Source: Bacillota bacterium | Lineage (GTDB): Bacteria > Bacillota > Clostridia > Acetivibrionales > JAEZXR01 | Direction: 5' to 3' | Assembly (NCBI GenBank): GCA_023419605.1 | Contig: JAEZXR010000125.1 | Coordinates: forward strand, 62,001-126,000 | Length of the DNA stretch: 64,000 nt | In this document: in pieces, positions 1 to 7,568 of the stretch | How positions within the stretch are numbered: the first letter of the stretch is position 1 | How the letters are laid out: the number at the start of each line of letters is the position of its first letter | Made by a program: the position numbers and the translations under genes | The notes under the pieces: model-generated | Database searches by the model: none | Told to the model about the DNA's origin: nothing | What the model saw: the letters and a program-made list of their open reading frames with translations, nothing else

Positions 1-432
1 TGGAATAATAAGTGGTATACCGTTGCATTTTGCCATCTCAGGAACGAAATCCGCAGCTTTAGAGCTGAGCGGATTTTAAGCATCAAGTGCACGCAAATTG
101 CCTTTAAGCGCCCTGAGGGTTTTTCAGCCCGTGAATTTTTCATGAAAAATCTGTTACCTGATTTAGCGGGCAAGGAAGGGCTAATTTCTTTAATTATCGA
201 AGGCAGGTCAGAGGCATTGGATGACTTGTGCCTGCATTGGTTTTTGGGGCATCATTTGAAAGAACGGACTTCAAATCAAGTTATCTTTTTACTTGAAGAA
301 AGGCCAATTCATGGACATGTACCTTATTTTCTCCTGTCCTACGGAAAATCCATTCAAGTAATCGAACCACAGAGCTTGAAGAAAAGACTTGTTGCTATCA
401 CATCGGAGTTAATGGAATATTATCAAATTTAA
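1..432 (+). CDS. WYL-domain transcriptional regulator, C-terminal part
   Basis: The reading frame is already open at base 1 and runs to TAA at 430-432, giving the last 143 residues of a longer protein. The visible start, WYTVAFCHLRNEIRSFRAER, is the core of a WYL domain as in YafY-type regulators, where it is thought to bind a ligand or nucleic acid. The rest resembles the WYL C-terminal extension domain. Family members carry an N-terminal helix-turn-helix, which must lie upstream of the window. The stop codon is embedded in the left arm of a strong terminator, so the gene ends a transcription unit. The first in-frame ATG is at 142, but that is internal to the domain and not a real start. The target genes cannot be told from here. 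Confidence 0.8.
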   Translation, partial: WNNKWYTVAFCHLRNEIRSFRAERILSIKCTQIAFKRPEGFSAREFFMKNLLPDLAGKEGLISLIIEGRSEALDDLCLHWFLGHHLKERTSNQVIFLLEERPIHGHVPYFLLSYGKSIQVIEPQSLKKRLVAITSELMEYYQI

Positions 433-472
433 CAGCTTTACTGACAGTAGTTGTCAGTAAAGCTGTTTTATA
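431..472 (+). terminator. Rho-independent terminator after the WYL gene
   Basis: A perfect 16-bp stem (arms 431-446 and 452-467) with a 5-nt loop is followed by TTATAAT. It begins inside the stop codon of the WYL gene and separates it from the VOC gene. Confidence 0.85.
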
Positions 473-523
473 ATGAGGAAAAGCATGAAGCAGATGCTTG
501 ATTAGTTTAAAGGAGGAATAACG

Positions 524-1048
524 ATGAGTGATAGTACAAAATATATTGGGGTAACGGGTAACTATACAAAGGATGGAATACCCAACGGCTTTACAACGAT
601 AACACCATTTATAGTAGTAAAGAACCCTTCTGAAGCAATAGAGTTCTATAAAACTGTTTTCAATGCAAGGGTTAAGGATGTTACTGAATTTTCCGATGGA
701 AATGGCAATAAAATAGTTGTTCATGCGGAGCTGGATTTTGGAAATGGCTTTTTGCAGCTGGGAGCAGCGAATCCGGCCTATAAATTGGTCTTGCCGGCGG
801 AGGAAGACAATGCGTGTTATTCTTTAGGGATTTACGTAGCAAATGCTGATGAGGTGTTTGAAAATGCAGCGGCAAGAGGCGCAAAAGTCAGGGAGCCGGT
901 TGCTAACTTTGTTTCAGGTGATCGATACGGAAGCATTTTGGATCCTTTTGGAGTAAGATGGTCGATTATGACCAGGATCGAGGATTTATCGGAAGAAGAA
1001 AGCAGTCGGAGGGTGAGAGAATGGGCTAAAAGTTTAAGCGGGGATTAA
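524..1048 (+). CDS. VOC-family (PhnB/glyoxalase-like) protein
   Basis: A 174-residue protein with a single vicinal-oxygen-chelate module, starting at about residue 25 with TITPFIVVKNPSEAIEFYK, the usual first strand and helix of PhnB-like proteins, and closing near residue 150 with DPFGVRWSIMTRIEDLS. PhnB-like proteins are small dimeric metal-binding or ligand-binding proteins; most have no proven substrate, and none can be assigned here. The ATG is preceded by AAAGGAGGAATAACG, a strong ribosome binding site. It follows a terminator and is 94 bases ahead of the RidA gene, so the two may be co-transcribed. Family assignment is firm; function is unknown. Confidence 0.8.
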   Translation: MSDSTKYIGVTGNYTKDGIPNGFTTITPFIVVKNPSEAIEFYKTVFNARVKDVTEFSDGNGNKIVVHAELDFGNGFLQLGAANPAYKLVLPAEEDNACYSLGIYVANADEVFENAAARGAKVREPVANFVSGDRYGSILDPFGVRWSIMTRIEDLSEEESSRRVREWAKSLSGD

Positions 1049-1142
1049 ATCCATTTAAGATAACCTTCTTTATAGGTGAACTTGGAGCCAAAAATGAAGG
1101 TGATATATTTAAGGCAGATTTTTATTTGAGAGGAGTTAAATC

Positions 1143-1559
1143 ATGACTAATTTTAAATTGGAACATAAGAATCCGGACGGTTTATTTTCATCAAAAGCAT
1201 TCAGTCAAATGATTACAGTTAGAGGCAATGCAAAAACAATCTATATCGGCGGGCAAAACGCAATAAATGCAAATGGCGAACTGGTGGGCCCGGATGATCT
1301 TGAATTGCAAACCAAACAAATTCTGAAGAATATCGAAATCATCCTGGCTTCTGAACAAGCAAGCTTTAAAGATCTTATTAAGCTTACTATCTATTTGCAA
1401 AATGGATGTAATCCGCAAATTGGCTATAAAGCATTTCAAGAATCTGTGGGAGTAATGGAAAATCCGCCATTAGTTACAGTACTATTCGTTTCTAGTTTTG
1501 CACGTCCGGGTTGTTTGGTTGAAATCGACGGAATTGCAGTTGTTGAGGATAAGGAATAA
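1143..1559 (+). CDS. RidA family (YjgF/YER057c/UK114) protein
   Basis: A 138-residue protein of normal RidA length. RidA proteins form trimers and hydrolyse reactive enamine/imine intermediates released by PLP enzymes; several subfamilies differ in substrate. The C-terminal stretch SFARPGCLVEIDGIAV matches the family signature, and its arginine corresponds to the substrate-carboxylate-binding Arg of active RidA members. The segment YIGGQNAINANGELVGPDDLELQTKQ is the other conserved block. The start has GAGAGGAG upstream at good spacing. It lies 94 bases after the VOC gene and is followed by a terminator at 1637. The exact substrate cannot be inferred. Confidence 0.88.
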   Translation: MTNFKLEHKNPDGLFSSKAFSQMITVRGNAKTIYIGGQNAINANGELVGPDDLELQTKQILKNIEIILASEQASFKDLIKLTIYLQNGCNPQIGYKAFQESVGVMENPPLVTVLFVSSFARPGCLVEIDGIAVVEDKE

Positions 1560-1636
1560 GTCGATTATTATGGGTACGCCTCGGTTAAAACAAAATATTT
1601 GATAAACCGGATTTTAAGCTGAATTGGATAAAAATG

Positions 1637-1680
1637 AGGCGGTTTCGTTCAAAAAAGGATGAAACCGCCTTATTCTTTTC
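1637..1680 (+). terminator. Rho-independent terminator after ridA-like gene
   Basis: A 12-bp stem (1637-1648 with 1659-1670, one G-U pair) around a 10-nt A-rich loop, followed by TATTCTTTTC. Confidence 0.8.
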
Positions 1681-1773
1681 ACAGGATTTCCGAGGTTTTA
1701 GAAGAAACTTCAAAGGCGAATAAGATGAGTGAAGAACAAAATGCTATAGTGTTTTGTTACTGGTATATCGGTT

Positions 1774-1793
1774 GCTTTTTTGCGCAAAAAAGC
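1774..1793. promoter_or_regulatory. Perfect 20-bp palindrome upstream of the yesN-like gene
   Basis: GCTTTTTTGC is followed directly by its reverse complement. It lies 58 bases ahead of the regulator start at 1852. There is no loop and no T-tract, so an operator or a short hairpin is as likely as a terminator. Confidence 0.4.
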
Positions 1794-1851
1794 TTATGAT
1801 AAACTATATATGTGAATAATTAAATACTGTCTGGAAAAAATGGGGGATAAA

Positions 1852-3459
1852 ATGCCATATAAAATTATCATTGTAGATGATGAAAAAATCATCCGCGAAG
1901 GTCTGGCTAATATCATGGACTGGCAGTCAATCGGTTTTGAAGTGGTTGCGCGGTTGAAAGACGGTAGGGAGGCTCTGGAATATATTGAAAGGAATCCGGT
2001 AGATGTTGTTGTAACAGACATTAAAATGACTTTTGTCTCCGGGTTGGAAGTGGCAAAGTATATTTACGAGCAAAAACCGGATATTCGGGTCGTATTGATC
2101 AGCGGATACAAGGAATTTGAATTTGCCCAGCAGGCAATTAAATATAATGTGGAGCATTATATATTAAAGCCGACAAAGCTCAATGAATTGATCACCATAT
2201 TCAGTGATATTAGGATGAAGCTGGATAGGGAGGCTGAGTCCAGGAAGCAGAAGCAAATGGAAAAGCAGTATCTGGAGGAGGTTTTTCCCCTTCTTAAAGA
2301 ACAGTTCTTTGTAGACCTTTTTATGGGCGTTATACAGGATAAGGAAGAGATTGTCAAAAGGATACAATGGATCGGTTTGGATATTGACCCGGAAAAGAGT
2401 GTTTGTTGTTTTGCCGGTGTAAAGCTTGCCGATTACGATGAATATGTAGAAAAAACATGGAAGTATGGGAAGGACAAATTCCATACTGCGGTGAAAAACT
2501 ATTTTCAGGTGCAGACCGACGAAATACACTATTATCCGATATATAGGGTTCATGACACCCTTCAGGCATTAATTCTCATTCCTGAGAAGGTGGAACTATC
2601 GGATGCCGCGGATTTTATCGAGCAGCATTTTATAAATATAAAATCCGGGTTTAAAGAGCTTTTTGATATGGAAATTACCTTGGAAGTTCAACAAAGCTTT
2701 GCTAATGTTTTCGAAATAATTACCAAAAGAAAACCTATCATGCCATCCAGCAGCGACAATTCCTTTATGAAAATGATCAATGAAAAGGATTTCAACAAGC
2801 TGATGGAACAGCAAAAGCTTTTTATGTCCTATATCAATGCCGGAAATATAAAAGCGGTGGAAGCCCTTTTTGATGTATTCCTGAATGAACTGGCTTTTAT
2901 GGATACCCGAGTGATTCAGAATTTTGTCATCGACCTTTTTGCATTGCTGGGGAATAAGCTCAAAGACAATGGAATCGATATTTACTCTGCTACCCATTGG
3001 AAGTTCAATTATAATGAAATCCTTGTGCTGAATGATATTCAGGAGATACGGTTATGGGGAAAAGCAATGCTCAACGGTATCAGCGAATATGTTTCCAACG
3101 CAGGAAAGTCATCGGAAAGTAACATCATACAAAAAGTGAAGGAATATTTAAATCACAATTACAGCAGCGATATATCCCTTGAAGATGCCGCAGACCTTGT
3201 GTTTCTGAGCCCTACCTACTTTAGCCGGATTTTCAAACAGCAGACTGGGGATAATTTTATCGATTATGTAGTAAGGCTGAGGATCGAAAAGGCCAAGGAA
3301 CTGCTCGCGGATACCCAGTATAAAACCTATGAGATAAGCTCTCTTGTAGGTTATAAAAGTGCAAGATATTTTTCCAAAATCTTCAAAAGCTTTACGGGAT
3401 TCACACCTTCAGAATATAGAAGCAGTTTATATAAGGGAGATGAAAGCAGAAATGTCTAA
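1852..3459 (+). CDS. YesN-type response regulator, receiver plus AraC DNA-binding domain
   Basis: A 535-residue response regulator. Residues 1-120 are a receiver domain (IIIVDDEKIIREGL at the acidic pocket, phospho-acceptor D56 in VTDIKM, conserved lysine in YILKPTKL). The middle is the variable linker typical of YesN proteins. The last 100 residues are two AraC helix-turn-helix motifs (SLEDAADLVFLSPTYFSRIFKQ; TYEISSLVGYKSARYFSKIFKS). In this family the kinase phosphorylates the regulator, which then activates nearby sugar-transport genes. An ATG at 1840 is in frame, but GGGGG at 1842-1846 lies correctly for the ATG at 1852. The gene overlaps the kinase start by 8 bases, so they are translationally coupled. 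A candidate binding site is the box repeated at 5274 and 16665. Confidence 0.9.
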   Translation: MPYKIIIVDDEKIIREGLANIMDWQSIGFEVVARLKDGREALEYIERNPVDVVVTDIKMTFVSGLEVAKYIYEQKPDIRVVLISGYKEFEFAQQAIKYNVEHYILKPTKLNELITIFSDIRMKLDREAESRKQKQMEKQYLEEVFPLLKEQFFVDLFMGVIQDKEEIVKRIQWIGLDIDPEKSVCCFAGVKLADYDEYVEKTWKYGKDKFHTAVKNYFQVQTDEIHYYPIYRVHDTLQALILIPEKVELSDAADFIEQHFINIKSGFKELFDMEITLEVQQSFANVFEIITKRKPIMPSSSDNSFMKMINEKDFNKLMEQQKLFMSYINAGNIKAVEALFDVFLNELAFMDTRVIQNFVIDLFALLGNKLKDNGIDIYSATHWKFNYNEILVLNDIQEIRLWGKAMLNGISEYVSNAGKSSESNIIQKVKEYLNHNYSSDISLEDAADLVFLSPTYFSRIFKQQTGDNFIDYVVRLRIEKAKELLADTQYKTYEISSLVGYKSARYFSKIFKSFTGFTPSEYRSSLYKGDESRNV

Positions 3460-5248
3460 GGATAAGCACGGAATCTGGCAATATATTAAAAATTATCGAT
3501 TTAACAGCATTTTTGTTAAAAACTTCCGACTTTTACTTTTACTCCTTGTTTTTCCTCTGGCCATCATTACTGCTATCGCTTATTATAGCTACAGCAATAT
3601 ATCTGAAAAGGAAATAAGTTATGCAAATACGACTTCGTTATCAAGAGTAAAAGATATCATGGACATGATTATGCGTGATACAAATAAACAGTCCATCTGG
3701 ATTGCTTCGGATAATGATGTATCCTTCTTCATGAATTCTTCCAGCATCGATGATCGTACTTTTTACAATCCCAAAAATATTCACGATCTTATCACCATGT
3801 TCGCTCTGACTTACGACTATCTGGATAGTATTCATGTATATTCTGAAAAAAGTGACAATGTACTCTCTCTCCGTGGCAGCGGAGAAATTAAAGACTTTTA
3901 TGACACTGCATGGCTGTCGAGTTATAAAATCAATAAGGATACTAAAACTACCTGGACGGAATCGAGAGAAATCGAATCCATTTACAAAACAGGTTCAAAA
4001 AACTTTTTATCATTTTTCAGGGTAATAAAGGATAATCAGAAAAGTACCGGTGCCATCATCATCAACATCGATATGGAAAAACTGGTACAGAATACGGGCA
4101 TGGGAGACCTGGAGAATATCTATATTTCGGATGATACGGGTCAAATTTTATACAGCCGGAAAACACCGCTCATCGACAGGAATAGCAGGGATATGAAGAA
4201 CATTGAGGATCTGCTGGCTGTGAACAGCAAAAGTTCTGTGATTACCAAAGTAGAAGGCGATAAAATGGTCGTATCCAGGACCAGTTCCTCCTATAATGGC
4301 TGGAGCTATACCTCTGTACTGCCTTTGAGCCGATATGAAAGTAAAATCGATATTTTGCGTAATATTATGATATTGCTGGTAGTGCTCAGTGCCATCATTA
4401 CCTTGGTTTTATCCTTTTTCATATCGGTGAGGCTTTTCAGACCGGTAAGGAACATCCTGTCCATATTGGACAATCCGGGAGACCTGATGAAAGACCGGAA
4501 TATAGCGACGAAGGAATCTTCCGATGAGTTTAAATACATCTCCTACAATATAATCAAAGCGCTCGACCATAACCAGGTCATCGAAAAGGAGCTGAAGCAA
4601 AGACTGGTGCTTTTGAAAAAAGCACAGGCAGTTGCACTGCAATCACAAATAAACCCTCATTTCCTCTATAATACGCTGGAGAGCATCAACTGGATGGCTT
4701 TAAGCCTGACAAAGGGAAAAAACAATGATGTATCGGATATGGTAACCTCATTGTCGGGCATGCTGCGGCTTAGTCTTGAAAATACCGACAAGCTTATACC
4801 CATATCACAGGAGATCGAACATGCCTGCTGCTATATAGACATTCAAAAGATGCGGTATGATGATAAGTTTGATGTCCAATGGCAGGTAGGTGAAGAGGTG
4901 CTTCACTATAAAATATTGAAAATCACGCTTCAGCCAATAATTGAAAATGCAATCTATCATGGAATTAAACCCATGGAGGGCAAAGGGATCATAACAATAA
5001 AAAGCACTGTTTCGGAAGAAAATATCATCATAGAAGTCACGGATAATGGTGTCGGCATGTGCCAGGAGGATATTGACATGCTGAATTATGGTATGAGTGA
5101 TAATTATATAAAGGAAAATGAGCATATTGGTTTATTCAATGTAAATCAGAGGATAAAGCTGATATATGGTGATAAATATGGCCTTTCCATAGAAAGTGCC
5201 GTCGGTAAGGGAACAGCAGTAAAAATTCTGATGCCCCTGGTGGAATAA
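3452..5248 (+). CDS. YesM-type sensor histidine kinase
   Basis: A 598-residue membrane kinase. A first membrane helix lies near residues 22-45 (LLLLLLVFPLAIITAIAYYS), then a long extracellular sensor region with Cache character, a second helix near 295-325, a HAMP-like linker, and the His_kinase dimerisation block ALQSQINPHFLYNTLESINW with the phosphorylated H403. The HATPase domain follows, with IIENAIYHGI (N box) and TDNGVGM (G1 box). An open frame extends back to 3359 inside the regulator gene, but the ATG at 3452 overlaps the regulator stop by 8 bases and fits coupling; ATG 3440 is less likely because its ribosome site would touch it. It is the cognate partner of the preceding regulator and probably senses an extracellular sugar. 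Confidence 0.9.
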   Translation: MSKDKHGIWQYIKNYRFNSIFVKNFRLLLLLLVFPLAIITAIAYYSYSNISEKEISYANTTSLSRVKDIMDMIMRDTNKQSIWIASDNDVSFFMNSSSIDDRTFYNPKNIHDLITMFALTYDYLDSIHVYSEKSDNVLSLRGSGEIKDFYDTAWLSSYKINKDTKTTWTESREIESIYKTGSKNFLSFFRVIKDNQKSTGAIIINIDMEKLVQNTGMGDLENIYISDDTGQILYSRKTPLIDRNSRDMKNIEDLLAVNSKSSVITKVEGDKMVVSRTSSSYNGWSYTSVLPLSRYESKIDILRNIMILLVVLSAIITLVLSFFISVRLFRPVRNILSILDNPGDLMKDRNIATKESSDEFKYISYNIIKALDHNQVIEKELKQRLVLLKKAQAVALQSQINPHFLYNTLESINWMALSLTKGKNNDVSDMVTSLSGMLRLSLENTDKLIPISQEIEHACCYIDIQKMRYDDKFDVQWQVGEEVLHYKILKITLQPIIENAIYHGIKPMEGKGIITIKSTVSEENIIIEVTDNGVGMCQEDIDMLNYGMSDNYIKENEHIGLFNVNQRIKLIYGDKYGLSIESAVGKGTAVKILMPLVE

Positions 5249-5273
5249 AATAAATACTGGAAAATTTAAGAAT

Positions 5274-5338
5274 CATAAAAAACATGCACATAATAATAAA
5301 ATTGTGTCATTTAAATTTACTGTCCCGATGAGTATAAT
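5274..5338 (+). promoter_or_regulatory. Activator-type promoter of the first sugar transporter operon
   Basis: A TATAAT at 5333-5338 has only a weak -35 (TTTAAA, 17-base spacer). Immediately upstream, a 40-base block (5274-5313) matches the block at 16665-16704 at 35 of 40 positions with no gaps, and both blocks end exactly 19 bases before TATAAT. A weak -35 overlapped by a conserved box is what is expected for a class II AraC-family activator site, most simply the YesN regulator encoded just upstream. Confidence 0.65.
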
Positions 5339-5407
5339 AAAACTGTAATTGAGAAAGCTTTTGAAAATTATATTTCTGCGCAGTATTTGAGGGATCGCTG
5401 AAATGAA

Positions 5408-5467
5408 CCGATGCTAAAACTTTTTCAGGTTGCTATAGCCAGGCTCCATATTCTGAAAAAGTATCGG
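5408..5467 (+). ncRNA. Long hairpin in the 5' leader of the transporter operon
   Basis: Arms 5408-5428 and 5453-5467 pair as CCGAT/ATCGG plus a 10-bp ACTTTTTCAG/CTGAAAAAGT stem, with a 6-nt bulge on the left. It lies downstream of the predicted start site and 21 bases ahead of the conserved leader element. Confidence 0.5.
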
Positions 5468-5488
5468 AAGTAATATTTTAAGCAATCC

Positions 5489-5589
5489 TATACAATGAAA
5501 GATGGAATTTAGCTGATTCGACGCTCGCATAACCCCAAAAGTTTTGGCGATGCAAACGCCAAATCAGCAGTTACCGGTCTTGTTGTATA
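5489..5589 (+). ncRNA. Conserved structured leader element, copy A
   Basis: One of three related elements of 100-101 nt. Outer stem TATACAA (5489-5495) pairs with TTGTATA (5583-5589). Inner stem GCTGATT (5512-5518) pairs with AATCAGC (5562-5568). Inside is a hairpin closed by GCAT/ATGC around CCAAAAGTTTTGG. It shares AATCAGCAGTTACC with copy B at 37101. The ribosome binding site AGGGAG (5605-5610) of the permease gene starts 15 nt after it, the position of a translation-controlling riboswitch. I do not recognise the class, so a ligand or protein partner cannot be named. Confidence 0.6.
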
Positions 5590-5618
5590 TAAATTATTGA
5601 TAAAAGGGAGAGATCAAT

Positions 5619-6596
5619 TTGGATGAGAGCACTACGATTCACAAAGATACACAGTCTGGAACCGATGTAAAACTGCTTGCTAAAAAGAAAAGAATCCGGA
5701 ACTTGCGGGAAAACCGTGAATTGCTGATCATGACGTTACCGACAGTTTTGCATATATTTCTTTTCTGTTATATCCCAATGTTTGGCATTATTTTAGCTTT
5801 TAAAAAATATAGAGTCGATTTAGGGATATTAGGAAGTAAATGGTGCGGGTTTGATAATTTCAAATTCTTTTTTACCTCCCAGGATGCACTGCGCGTCATA
5901 AGAAATACCTTAGGCTTAAACCTGATTTTCATTTTCGGCGGTCTCATATGCAGTGTAGCATTAGCCCTCTTACTGTTTGAAATCAATAAAAGATTTTTTG
6001 TTAAAATATATCAAACCCTCATGATATTGCCCAATTATGTTTCCTGGGTTATTGTGGGATACATGGCCTATGCATTTTTAAACCCGGACCAGGGGCTGGC
6101 AAACACCATAATGAAATTATTCGGCCTTGGACAGGTCCAATGGTATTCGGAAGCAAAGTATTGGCCGGTCATATTGTTTATTACCTACTTGTGGAAAGGT
6201 GTCGGCCTTAACTGTGTGATATATTATGCAGCATTAATGGGAGTGAATGATGAATATTATGAAGCCGCAGCAATCGACGGGGCAGGTAAATTCCAAATGA
6301 CCCTGCACATTTCAATACCGTTTCTGATTCCCATTATGACGATTCTTACAACCCTTGCACTCGGAGGGATATTCCGATCGGATTTCGGTATGTTTTTCAA
6401 TCTGACAAGAGATATAGGTGCACTTTATTCAACAACGGATGTTATTGATACGTATATCTATAGAGTCTTACGAAGCGTGGGAGATACGGGAATGTCGGCA
6501 GCCATTGGCTTGTTCCAGTCGGCTGTGGGATGTGCGCTTATTCTTATAACCAATGCAATTGTCAGAAAAATTGAATCGGACAATGCATTATTCTGA
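5619..6596 (+). CDS. Sugar ABC transporter permease, LplB type
   Basis: A 325-residue integral membrane protein of the LplB branch of binding-protein-dependent permeases, importing oligosaccharides together with the following permease and lipoprotein. About six hydrophobic helices are visible from residue 32 on, and the EAA loop reads YYEAAAIDGAGKFQMTLHISIP (residues 206 onwards), the site that contacts the ATPase. The start is TTG at 5619 with AGGGAG 8 bases upstream. It is 21 bases from the second permease, so the two are in one operon. The leader carries the activator box and RNA element A. No ATPase gene is present in the locus, so a shared MsmK/UgpC-type ATPase elsewhere is likely. Confidence 0.9.
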   Translation: MDESTTIHKDTQSGTDVKLLAKKKRIRNLRENRELLIMTLPTVLHIFLFCYIPMFGIILAFKKYRVDLGILGSKWCGFDNFKFFFTSQDALRVIRNTLGLNLIFIFGGLICSVALALLLFEINKRFFVKIYQTLMILPNYVSWVIVGYMAYAFLNPDQGLANTIMKLFGLGQVQWYSEAKYWPVILFITYLWKGVGLNCVIYYAALMGVNDEYYEAAAIDGAGKFQMTLHISIPFLIPIMTILTTLALGGIFRSDFGMFFNLTRDIGALYSTTDVIDTYIYRVLRSVGDTGMSAAIGLFQSAVGCALILITNAIVRKIESDNALF

Positions 6597-6617
6597 TTGA
6601 ATCGGGGGGACTGACAG

Positions 6618-7511
6618 GTGATAGAACGGGGAAAATCGGTAATTGTAAGAAAGGCAATAATTCATACACTTTTTGTAATATTTTCATTCCTATGTATTGT
6701 TCCGTTTATTATTATCCTATCCATATCGTTATCCAGTGGAAGTGATATATATCAATATGGTTACAGGCTTATACCGAAGAGTGTGGATTTTACAGCCTAC
6801 CGGTATATATTTGCAAACGGCAGACAGATAGTAAATTCCTATAGCATATCGATCTTTGTAACTGTTGTGGGTACAATAGCCAGTGTGCTTATCATGTCTT
6901 TATCTTCATATGCTCTTGCAAGAAAGAACTTTAAATATAAGAGAATCATATCCTTTTATATATTCTTTACAATGCTTTTTTCAGGAGGGCTTGTGCCGAC
7001 CTATATACTGATCACCCAGTATTTGAAATTGACGGATACCATTTGGGTCCTGATCATACCGGGTCTGGTCAATGCTTACCACATTGTTATGCTGCGGACT
7101 TTCTTCCAGCAAACACCGGACTCTCTCTTCGAGTCGGCGAAGCTGGACGGTGCCAGTGAATTTACAATTCTCTTCCGTATTGCCATGCCGCTGGCAAAAC
7201 CGGCCCTGGCCACGGTGGCATTCCTTGGAACCATGGGACGGTGGAATGATTGGTTCACCGCATTACTGTATATCCGGCAGGATAAATTGCTTCCGCTCCA
7301 GTACCTGCTATACCGTATAATGGCCCAGATTCAATTTCTGTTGGAGAATCTGGACAAAATGCCGGATGGAATTGGCGCGGCTGTGGACCTTCCTACGGAA
7401 AATGCCAGAATGGCCATGTGTATTGTTGCGGCAGGCCCCATGCTAATGATATTTCCATTTTTCCAAAAATATTTTGTAAAGGGCTTGACGGTAGGGTCTA
7501 TTAAAGGATAA
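6618..7511 (+). CDS. Sugar ABC transporter permease, YtcP/AraQ type
   Basis: A 297-residue membrane protein, the second half of the permease pair. Six helices can be seen (e.g. ALIHTLFVIFSFLCIVPFIIIL-like first helix, residues 10-32) and the EAA loop is SLFESAKLDGASEFTILFRIAMP. The C-terminus KYFVKGLTVGSIKG is the typical end of this family. The GTG start at 6618 has GGGGGGA 7 bases upstream. It is followed after 57 bases by the binding lipoprotein gene. The order permease-permease-binding protein is the usual one for LplB/YtcP/LipO systems placed next to YesMN. Confidence 0.9.
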   Translation: MIERGKSVIVRKAIIHTLFVIFSFLCIVPFIIILSISLSSGSDIYQYGYRLIPKSVDFTAYRYIFANGRQIVNSYSISIFVTVVGTIASVLIMSLSSYALARKNFKYKRIISFYIFFTMLFSGGLVPTYILITQYLKLTDTIWVLIIPGLVNAYHIVMLRTFFQQTPDSLFESAKLDGASEFTILFRIAMPLAKPALATVAFLGTMGRWNDWFTALLYIRQDKLLPLQYLLYRIMAQIQFLLENLDKMPDGIGAAVDLPTENARMAMCIVAAGPMLMIFPFFQKYFVKGLTVGSIKG

Positions 7512-7568
7512 CCGCTTATTACCGGTGCCATACCGGATTAAGATAAAAATTATAAGGGAGGAAATATT

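Noticed and set aside
5489..5495. TATACAAT in the leader copies as a second -10 box
   Set aside because: No -35 at proper distance in any copy, and the bases pair with the 3' end of the element with compensatory change; an RNA stem explains them better.
5489..5589. Reading of the leader elements as c-di-GMP-I, THF or other known riboswitches
   Set aside because: The conserved core sequences of these classes are absent; only short resemblance in stems was seen.
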